Positions 1-5,551 of a stretch of 64,000 bases of DNA are shown here, in pieces. Source of the stretch: Leeuwenhoekiella parthenopeia (lineage in GTDB: Bacteria > Bacteroidota > Bacteroidia > Flavobacteriales > Flavobacteriaceae); NCBI RefSeq assembly GCF_020782115.1, contig NZ_JAJGMW010000023.1, positions 1-64,000 of the forward strand. Reading direction: 5' to 3'. Position 1 is the stretch's first letter. Each line of letters starts with the position of its first letter. The translations under genes were made by a program, and so were the position numbers. The notes beneath the pieces are model-generated. The model saw nothing but the letters and a program-made list of their open reading frames with translations, made no database searches and was not told the origin of the DNA.

Positions 1-65
1 TTCTTGCCCGACATGAACTGGTCAAGCACCTTCTTTTCAAATTCTGTCTGTTCCTCTTTTCTCAT
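1..65 (-). CDS. IS256-like transposase, N-terminal fragment
   Basis: The first 21 codons read MRKEEQTEFEKKVLDQFMSG and continue past the window edge. The charged helical start with a short SGK-type motif matches the N-terminus of mutator-type (IS256) transposases, DDE enzymes that move the element by copy-out/paste-in. The ATG at 63-65 lies about 60 bp inside the proposed inverted repeat. Family assignment rests on only about 20 residues plus the terminal repeat, so the catalytic domain is unseen and the intactness of the gene is unknown. Confidence 0.55.
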   Translation of the reverse strand, partial: MRKEEQTEFEKKVLDQFMSGK

Positions 66-128
66 GGTTCTGTCTGAATAAAATTAATGTTTAAATCTAT
101 TTCAGACAGAGTTTAATTTACACCCTCA
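1..128 (-). mobile_element. End of an IS256-family-like insertion sequence (partial)
   Basis: The window opens inside an element read on the minus strand. Going inward from about position 128 the sequence begins GAGGGTGTAAATTAAACTCT, which resembles the terminal inverted repeats I know from IS256-family elements (GAGTGTGTAAATTA-like). A transposase-like start codon follows about 60 bases further in, the usual spacing for that family. Only one end is inside the window, so the target duplication and the second inverted repeat cannot be checked. Confidence 0.6.
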
Positions 129-146
129 CAGGGAAGTGTTCATATT

Positions 147-566
147 TTGAATGATAGAATCCCCTTTAAGCCTAAGGAGTTCTTGATCTTTACAACTACC
201 TCATTACTGTTTCTGATTTGGTTTTTAGGGGTTGGGATTGGGATTTATGTCGCAATCCTTACAACGATCGCTTATATCCTTTATCGCTTTGCATCCTGGA
301 TTTATTATTCCGAATTAAAAATTGATGAGAAAAACAAAGCTATGGTTCGTACTAAGCATATACTTAACCGCATCCATAAAACAGAGTTGATCACTAAAAA
401 TTTTGACCCAACCGTACTTGAATATATTCCATTGACACGTAGTGGAAAAACAAAATATTTGATGAATTATCGGTCCCATAAAAGCAACGCATTACTCATT
501 ATCAGAACAGAGCAAGACAAAAAACTTATCGAAAATTACATAGCGGAAAACGTAAAATTAAATTAA
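147..566 (+). CDS. Small membrane protein, possibly 5'-truncated by the adjacent IS
   Basis: I do not recognise the family. The product has about 139 residues. A hydrophobic hairpin at about residues 12-50 contains FLIFTTTSLLFLIWFLG and IYVAILTTIAYILYRFA. A soluble domain of about 85 residues follows, with alternating strands and a C-terminal helix, loosely like a membrane-anchored PH-like module. The first usable start is TTG at 147; the frame stays open upstream to 117, across the IS boundary near 128. The gene may therefore be the 3' part of a longer reading frame cut by the element, or a small intact gene with a TTG start. Confidence 0.5.
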   Translation: MNDRIPFKPKEFLIFTTTSLLFLIWFLGVGIGIYVAILTTIAYILYRFASWIYYSELKIDEKNKAMVRTKHILNRIHKTELITKNFDPTVLEYIPLTRSGKTKYLMNYRSHKSNALLIIRTEQDKKLIENYIAENVKLN

Positions 567-708
567 TGAACCCCAACCTCCACTGGGATTTATTCAATCA
601 TCAGAACCGCTAAAGAGGCTTACAATATTTAATCGCCTTTTTTGAGGCACACCTCAGGTCCTCACGCAACCCCACACCCTTTTCCGCATCTACGCGTAAA
701 ACCACCTT

Positions 709-1119
709 ATGAACGCGATTTTAAAATTTTGCTGCCTGATGCTGTTTACTTCCAATTTAAATTCCTGTGCAGATCAGGATCTCGACGACAGCGTACCAGC
801 AGGGGAATACAGCGGTACTTTTGAAGTCACCAACCCCGATGGCACGACCCACGACGGCACCGTGACCGTAACTTTTGAAGCCGGCAAGACCTATTCTGCT
901 ACCGGGAATGAAGATCGTTACCCCGCAGGAGGAAGTGGTACCTATACCATTACTGATAACCAATTTAAGTTTAGTGATGAAAACTTTTAGACTGCAGAAT
1001 TTGACTGGGGTCTGATCCTAAACGGTGCGTATACCTACACCTATAAAAACAAGCAACTCAAGCTTATTAAAGGCGGTGAAGATTCGGCTACTTACACCTA
1101 TACCCTAAACGCGGATTAA
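709..1119 (+). pseudogene. Small lipoprotein gene interrupted by one in-frame amber codon
   Basis: The ATG at 709 begins a lipoprotein signal (MNAILKFCCLMLFTSNLNSC, lipobox Cys20), followed by a beta-rich domain with DGTTHDGTVTVTFE and PAGGSGTYTI. TAG at 988-990 stops it after 93 residues. The same frame continues without further stops as TAEFDWGLILNGAYTYTY and ends at TAA 1117-1119, with the same composition and strand pattern. The uninterrupted product would be 136 residues. A single TGG to TAG change (giving DENFW-TAEFDW) is the simplest explanation, but that is inference. Whether this is a real pseudogene, a polymorphism or a sequencing error cannot be told here. Function unknown. Confidence 0.7.
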
Positions 1120-1140
1120 TTGGTGTAAAATACACATCTA

Positions 1141-1230
1141 AACATCCCTCCGACTTTAAGGAAGGTGCGAACAGATGCTTTTAATTTTTGATACTCCCTT
1201 CCTTTGAAGGAAGGGCTGGGGATGGATGTT
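1141..1230. repeat. Palindromic intergenic element, copy 1
   Basis: The element is bounded by AACATCC and GGATGTT, which are reverse complements. Inside lies the hairpin CTCCCTTCC-TTTGAAGGAAGGG (1194-1215). A second copy with the same bounds and the same 22-bp core is at 2522-2607, on the other side of the esterase gene. The layout suggests a REP-like, probably non-autonomous element. Confidence 0.75.
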
Positions 1231-1250
1231 TTGCAGATTTGCTAGTATGG

Positions 1251-1396
1251 GTGTCACTTCGAGTGGCTGAAGCAAAGCAATAGCGGTGCTACAGCTGTAT
1301 CGAGAAGTCTTAGGAGTTAAAAATGTCTCTCGCTTGCCAGGCTTCTCAATACTATTTTTTCGAGCTCAAACTCTCAAAAATCACTCGAAGTGACAT
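1251..1396. repeat. Long imperfect inverted repeat
   Basis: GTGTCACTTCGAGTG at 1251-1265 pairs with CACTCGAAGTGACAT at 1382-1396 (14 of 15). Inner segments CGAGAAGTC near 1300 and GGCTTCTCAATAC near 1340 also partly pair, giving a hairpin about 146 nt long. No ORF lies inside. It resembles a miniature repeat rather than a terminator. Confidence 0.6.
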
Positions 1397-1413
1397 TTAA
1401 CTAAAAAAGGAAG

Positions 1414-1449
1414 TCACGAGCTCCAAAACCATTAAAATACAGCGAGCTC
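1414..1449. repeat. Direct repeat copy 1 (CACGAGCTCC type)
   Basis: TCACGAGCTCCAAAACCATT followed by AAAATACAGCGAGCTC is matched by a near-identical sequence at 2805-2839 in the same orientation. Confidence 0.6.
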
Positions 1450-1564
1450 AATCTTTATCAGGTAATTCTCAAATTCAAAATTCTCACAAACCTGTTCCTC
1501 TAAGCCTATTATGCGTAACTTTCAGGTTAGAAACGCTTTCAACTAATCGCATAAACATAAAATA

Positions 1565-2479
1565 ATGATTTCAAGAATTTTGGGAATTCTGGCAGGCCTG
1601 GCACTGCCGCTGTCAGGTTTGGCGCAACAGACTGCAAAAGACACGATTCACCTGTATTTTCTCGGCGGGCAGTCTAATATGGAAGGTTATGGCTACACCA
1701 AAGACCTCCCCGATTCGCTGGACACCAACTTTGAAAACGTGTATATCTTTGAAGGAAACCCCACCGACGATGAGCAACCTCTAGGCGGGCAGGGTGTTTG
1801 GGAGCCCCTGCAACCCGGCCACGGCACCGGTTTTAAATCAGATGGAACAACCAATACGCATTCAAACCGCTTTGGTATCGAACTTTCTTTTGCCAAAAAG
1901 CTACAGCAGTATTATCCAGACCAGAAAATCGCACTAGTCAAATATGCTAAGGGCGGTTCGTCAATAGACAGTCTCGCTGCCGGCCGTTTTGGAGCCTGGG
2001 ACCCGCATTACAACGGCAAAAACGGCATCAATCAATACGACCATTTTTTAGCTACGCTTAATAACGCGCTCACCACTAAGGATCTGGACGGTAACGGTCG
2101 CGAGGATTACCTCGTCCCTATGGGTATTTTGTGGATGCAGGGCGAAAGCGACGGCGATAAGACCGAAGCCATTGCACAAAAATACTATCAGAACCTCTCG
2201 CAATTGATGAACCTCATCCGCGCCAGTCTGCGCACCGATGATCTGCCGGTAGTGGTAGGCAAGATTTCCGACTCGTGGAATGCCCCCGACGGGAAGGTGT
2301 GGGATTATGGCGAACTCGTGCAGTACGCGCAGGAAAAGTTCGCCCGTGAAGACGGCAATGCAGCCATCATCCGCAGCACGCGTTATTACAAGTATTCCGA
2401 TCCCTGGCATTACGACAGCGCCGGCTATATCCATTTTGGAGAACAGTTCGCCGATGCGGTGTACAGATTGAATGAGTAG
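1565..2479 (+). CDS. Secreted SGNH-type sialate O-acetylesterase/acetylxylan-esterase-like protein
   Basis: Probable carbohydrate esterase removing acetyl groups from sugars outside the cytoplasm. Residues 1-20 form a signal peptide ending LSGLAQ. The domain begins with GGQSNMEGYG, the nucleophile block of the DUF303/SASA family with catalytic Ser37. LWMQGESDG near residue 195 is a further family block, and DPWHYDSAGY near the C-terminus supplies the Asp-x-x-His of the triad. At 304 residues it is a single-domain enzyme. It has no operon partner and sits alone between two repeat clusters, which suggests acquisition as a cassette. The substrate cannot be read from sequence. Confidence 0.85.
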   Translation: MISRILGILAGLALPLSGLAQQTAKDTIHLYFLGGQSNMEGYGYTKDLPDSLDTNFENVYIFEGNPTDDEQPLGGQGVWEPLQPGHGTGFKSDGTTNTHSNRFGIELSFAKKLQQYYPDQKIALVKYAKGGSSIDSLAAGRFGAWDPHYNGKNGINQYDHFLATLNNALTTKDLDGNGREDYLVPMGILWMQGESDGDKTEAIAQKYYQNLSQLMNLIRASLRTDDLPVVVGKISDSWNAPDGKVWDYGELVQYAQEKFAREDGNAAIIRSTRYYKYSDPWHYDSAGYIHFGEQFADAVYRLNE

Positions 2480-2521
2480 GTCTCATTACCAAAAACATTT
2501 TTTTTAAAGGCAAAGCCTAAA

Positions 2522-2607
2522 AACATCCCACCAAACCTCCCTTCAAAGGGAGGCTTTAGAATTATTGAAACTCCCTTCCTTTGAAGGAAGGGCCGGGGAT
2601 GGATGTT
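2522..2607. repeat. Palindromic intergenic element, copy 2
   Basis: It has the same AACATCC/GGATGTT boundaries and the same CTCCCTTCCTTTGAAGGAAG core (2571-2590) as the copy at 1141-1230. The left half carries a second small palindrome, CCTCCCTTCAAAGGGAGG. Confidence 0.75.
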
Positions 2608-2804
2608 AAGCGACAATACTTCTAATACATCTAAATAAGAATCAAAACCGGCCTATAGAAAAGATCTCGTGAAATTTGAAATGAGTGCTTCGTGAAATTT
2701 TCTGCTATTTGACCCGCAGGGGAGTTCAGAAAATTTAGAGATCGTTTCTTAAGCCTAGCGTTTTTTGGTTCTTTTTTGGGCGATGCAAACCACCGACAGG
2801 AGGT

Positions 2805-2839
2805 TCACAAGCTCCACAACCAATAAAAAACTGCGAGCT
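2805..2839. repeat. Direct repeat copy 2 (CACAAGCTCC type)
   Basis: TCACAAGCTCCACAACCAAT followed by AAAAAACTGCGAGCT matches the copy at 1414-1449 with few differences. Confidence 0.6.
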
Positions 2840-2907
2840 AAAAAATAACAAAACATCTTTAAAAAACGGAACTAATGTGCTTCACTCAAAGACAAAATTA
2901 AACCCTG

Positions 2908-3543
2908 ATGAATTACCTACAACCCACCTTTTACTTCGACTATACCCACGAAAACATACAGCGGCTTATTGCAGCATTTAAAGACGATTCTTTAAGCGAA
3001 GCTGAAAAAGCCATTGGGTTGTATACCAAAGTGCGAGACGGATATTTATACGATCCCTATCACATCAGCCTGAATCCTGAAAATTACCGGGCGAGTGCTC
3101 TGGCGGAAAAGTCAAGAGGCAATTGTGTAGAAAAATCAATCGTGCTCATTGCAGGTTTGCGCGGCCTGGGCATCCCCGCCCGACTGCAGCTGGGCAAAGT
3201 AGTGAACCACATCGCGGTAGAACGACTGATGGAGAAATTTGGTTCTAACGCACTTACACCGCACGGTTCGGTCGATGTATGTTTAGACGGTAACTGGCTC
3301 AAAATGTCTCCCGCCTTTAACGCTTCGCTTTGCGAAAAACTCAACGTAGCCCCGCTGGAGTTTGATGGTAAAACCGATTCATACCTGCAGGCCTACAATG
3401 CCGAAGGTTCACGCTTTATGGAATACTTGGAAGATTACGGCCATTTTGAAGACGTGCCGGTAACATTTATGATTAAAAATGTAAAGGAACACTATCCGCA
3501 TATTTTTGATACCGACCAAAATGATTTGGAATTCAAACTGTAA
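2908..3543 (+). CDS. Transglutaminase-like superfamily protein
   Basis: A cytoplasmic papain-like-fold protein of 211 residues with no signal peptide. The core motif GNCVEKSIVLIAGLRGLGIPAR places the likely catalytic Cys at 73 in the typical position before a long helix. TPHGSVDVCLDGNWLKMSP supplies His119 and the strand that follows it in transglutaminase-like enzymes. The reaction (hydrolysis or transamidation of peptide amides) is only inferred. It precedes two small genes on the same strand with a 36-bp gap, so they may be co-transcribed. Confidence 0.75.
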   Translation: MNYLQPTFYFDYTHENIQRLIAAFKDDSLSEAEKAIGLYTKVRDGYLYDPYHISLNPENYRASALAEKSRGNCVEKSIVLIAGLRGLGIPARLQLGKVVNHIAVERLMEKFGSNALTPHGSVDVCLDGNWLKMSPAFNASLCEKLNVAPLEFDGKTDSYLQAYNAEGSRFMEYLEDYGHFEDVPVTFMIKNVKEHYPHIFDTDQNDLEFKL

Positions 3544-3579
3544 TTTTCAGTAGCTTTAGGTACTTATAATCTGTAGATT

Positions 3580-3939
3580 ATGAACACAACCGAAGCAACA
3601 AATGTAGACGATTACATTACCGAATTTCCTCAGGAGGTTCAGGAACGGATGCGTGTTTTGCGCAGGCTAATTCTGGACTGTGCTCCCGAAGCTGTAGAAA
3701 GCATCTCCTATCATATGCCGGCTTACAAATTGAACAAAAAACCCTTCGTGTATTTTGGTGGATTTGCCAATCACATCGGCTTTTATGCCCAGCCGTTTAC
3801 CCACGAAAAATTTAAGGATGAATTAGCCGCTTATAAACAAGGTAAAGGCTCCGTGCAGTTTCCACACCACAAACCTTTTCCTGAAAGATTGATCTGGGAT
3901 ATGCTTCAATTTAAAAAAGAACAACTCAACAAGCTATGA
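3580..3939 (+). CDS. DUF1801 (YdhG-like) protein
   Basis: This 119-residue cytoplasmic protein matches the DUF1801 family: an N-terminal helix with DYITEFPQEVQERMRVLRRL, then SYHMPAYKLNKKPFVYFGGF and a C-terminal helix. The fold is related to iron-chaperone-like YdhG/CyaY proteins, but the biochemical role is not established and no metal ligands stand out. Its stop overlaps the start of the next gene (ATGA), a strong sign of translational coupling with the AHSA1-type protein downstream; these two families often occur side by side. Confidence 0.8.
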   Translation: MNTTEATNVDDYITEFPQEVQERMRVLRRLILDCAPEAVESISYHMPAYKLNKKPFVYFGGFANHIGFYAQPFTHEKFKDELAAYKQGKGSVQFPHHKPFPERLIWDMLQFKKEQLNKL

Positions 3940-4349
3940 AAACAAAGCCAATCACCGTAAGTGCACACATCAATGCTGAAAAATTAAAAGTCTGGGAATA
4001 CTACACAAGTTCCGAGCACATTGTGAACTGGAATTTTGCCGATCCCAGCTGGCATTGTCCCGAAGTAAAAAATGATTTACAGGTAGGTGGCACCTATTTC
4101 GCGCGAATGGAAGCCAAAGACGGCAGTTTTGGCTTTGACTTTGAAGCGGTTTATACCGAAATGAATCCCGGGAACAGTTTCACCTATGAATTTGGCGGTC
4201 GCGTGTGTAAGGTTGATCTAGCAGCAGCCGAAAACGGAACTCAAATCACCGTAAGCTTTGATCCCGAAGATCAAAACCCTATCGAAATGCAGGAACAGGG
4301 CTGGCAGGCGATTCTCAATAATTTCAAGCAGTATACCGAACGTAACTAG
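3936..4349 (+). CDS. SRPBCC / AHSA1-domain protein
   Basis: This 137-residue protein has the helix-grip pattern of the activator-of-Hsp90-ATPase-homologue family: the N-terminal strand ITVSAHINAEKLKVWEYYTS, then W-rich NWNFADPSWHCPEV, GGTYFARMEA and the C-terminal helix GWQAILNNFKQYTE. Such proteins bind hydrophobic ligands or act as stress-related accessory proteins; the ligand is unknown. It overlaps the upstream DUF1801 gene by 4 bp. Its stop codon overlaps the stop of the convergent DUF5995 gene by 4 bp. Confidence 0.8.
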   Translation: MKTKPITVSAHINAEKLKVWEYYTSSEHIVNWNFADPSWHCPEVKNDLQVGGTYFARMEAKDGSFGFDFEAVYTEMNPGNSFTYEFGGRVCKVDLAAAENGTQITVSFDPEDQNPIEMQEQGWQAILNNFKQYTERN

Positions 4350-5086
4350 GAAGCTTCCAAAACAGCAGCCACCTTCCGTACCTCCTTAACTTCAAAAAAG
4401 CGCACCACTTTAGCCACAACCTGAAGCAGTTTGCTTTTCGGGTTTACGATTTTATCGGCTAGCGTTGCGATAACTACATCCCGCTTACTGATTGCATCGG
4501 CCTTATTCACTGCGGCAGCGTATTCATTTGCAAACAGCCAGGCGCCGTCACGCGCTACATTGATGCTGAAGGAAACCAGTTTATCTTCTTTGCCTTTGCC
4601 TAACAGTTCCAGTAATTTAAATAAAGGCGAAACTTTACCGATACGGTCTTTAACATCGGCCACCATACTCGCCAGTACGGCATTTATTTTATTGAAGTCC
4701 GTTTCCAGATCGGCAAGGTGATCATCGCCGGTGGTTAATGCTGCGGCTATACCCAAATCAAGATTGATGTGCGCGTTGATGCCCAATAGCAGGTGTTGCA
4801 TCACCATAGCTTCGTCTATCTTAAATGCGTTCGCCCAACTTTGAGTCGGTTTCTTGCCTTCTTTATAAGCGTGGTAGGCTTCAATATAGCGGTTGGCAAA
4901 AAGCACATCCAGCTTTTCCATTCGGGCATTGTCATCAAATTCGTTGGTTGCTATACCCGCCTTAATACGTTTGGTCACCTTGTTATATAAAATAGGAAAG
5001 AATGCCAGACAGCTATTCTGTTGCTTTTCAAAAGCAATGATAGCATCCAGTTCAGTAATCACCTCGTCAATAGTAGTTGCAGGCAT
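4346..5086 (-). CDS. DUF5995 family protein
   Basis: A largely helical cytoplasmic protein of 246 residues without a signal peptide. The central block with FANRYIEAYHAYKEGKKPT and HLLLGINAHINLDLGIAAA fits the DUF5995 family, whose conserved His/Asn residues in the GINAHINLDL helix suggest a possible metal or active site. Function is unknown and I infer none. It is monocistronic and convergent with the SRPBCC gene. A start at 5086 fits the alignment of the first helix. Confidence 0.7.
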   Translation of the reverse strand: MPATTIDEVITELDAIIAFEKQQNSCLAFFPILYNKVTKRIKAGIATNEFDDNARMEKLDVLFANRYIEAYHAYKEGKKPTQSWANAFKIDEAMVMQHLLLGINAHINLDLGIAAALTTGDDHLADLETDFNKINAVLASMVADVKDRIGKVSPLFKLLELLGKGKEDKLVSFSINVARDGAWLFANEYAAAVNKADAISKRDVVIATLADKIVNPKSKLLQVVAKVVRFFEVKEVRKVAAVLEAS

Positions 5087-5551
5087 AGTCAGGATTTTGA
5101 TGCACTAATTTCGCTATTTTCCGAAGAATAAAAAGATAGTATTCTGATTTTCAAAACAAAAGAAAATTATTACAGACTTTTATATCATGTTCTGTTCATT
5201 TTCTTTGCTTGTCCAAAGAAAACGAACCAAAAGAAAGGACACTTTTTCTTAGGCATTTTTGCCTTATCAGGCAAAACCACAAGAAGCCCCCTAAATTTTC
5301 TCCAAGGCTTCGAAAATTTTTAACGGGGACTTCTTGTTATGCTGAAGAAAAAGATGACTAAAGAAGAATAATCATACTACATATTTGAAATTAATTGATG
5401 ACATAGGTATTTACGAATACGCACATAGCTGGTCAAAAGACATTTGATATACTAACAGCTTTTTAACAAAAACCCCTAAAGCCTGCACAAGCTCATCACA
5501 AACTTGTAAATCGGGAAGGCTGCCTCTTTGGTTCTTGGTATATTCGGCACT
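5087..5551. other. Gene-free stretch upstream of the UvrA paralogue
   Basis: It contains an inverted repeat at 5281-5335, with AAGAAGCCCC and GGGGACTTCTT as outer arms and AAATTTTC/GAAAATTT as inner arms. It is preceded by CCAAAGAAAACGAACCAAAA (5213-5232), which recalls the reverse complement of sequence near 2758. A 62-codon minus-strand frame (5411-5599) overlaps the UvrA start and has no recognisable family. Confidence 0.5.

Larger units (their letters stand above)
1120..1564. other. Gene-free stretch filled with repeats
   Basis: I see no coding potential. It holds a palindromic element at 1141-1230, a long imperfect inverted repeat at 1251-1396 and a direct-repeat copy at 1414-1449, each listed separately. 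Confidence 0.7.
2480..2907. other. Gene-free stretch with repeat remnants
   Basis: It contains the second palindromic element (2522-2607), a region at about 2665-2765 with imperfect inverted AAATTT/GATC-rich arms, and the second direct repeat (2805-2839). GTTTTTTGGTTCTTTTTTGGG near 2758 resembles the reverse complement of CCAAAGAAAACGAACCAAAA near 5213. No ORF is supported. Confidence 0.6.

Noticed and set aside
642-824. Short plus-strand frame overlapping the start of the amber-interrupted lipoprotein
   Set aside because: It runs in another frame through the lipoprotein signal and has an arginine-rich, low-complexity end typical of a shadow frame.
709-1119. Programmed amber readthrough or pyrrolysine insertion
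   Set aside because: No readthrough context or pyl genes are visible, and the protein is a small lipoprotein rather than a methyltransferase; a nonsense mutation is simpler.
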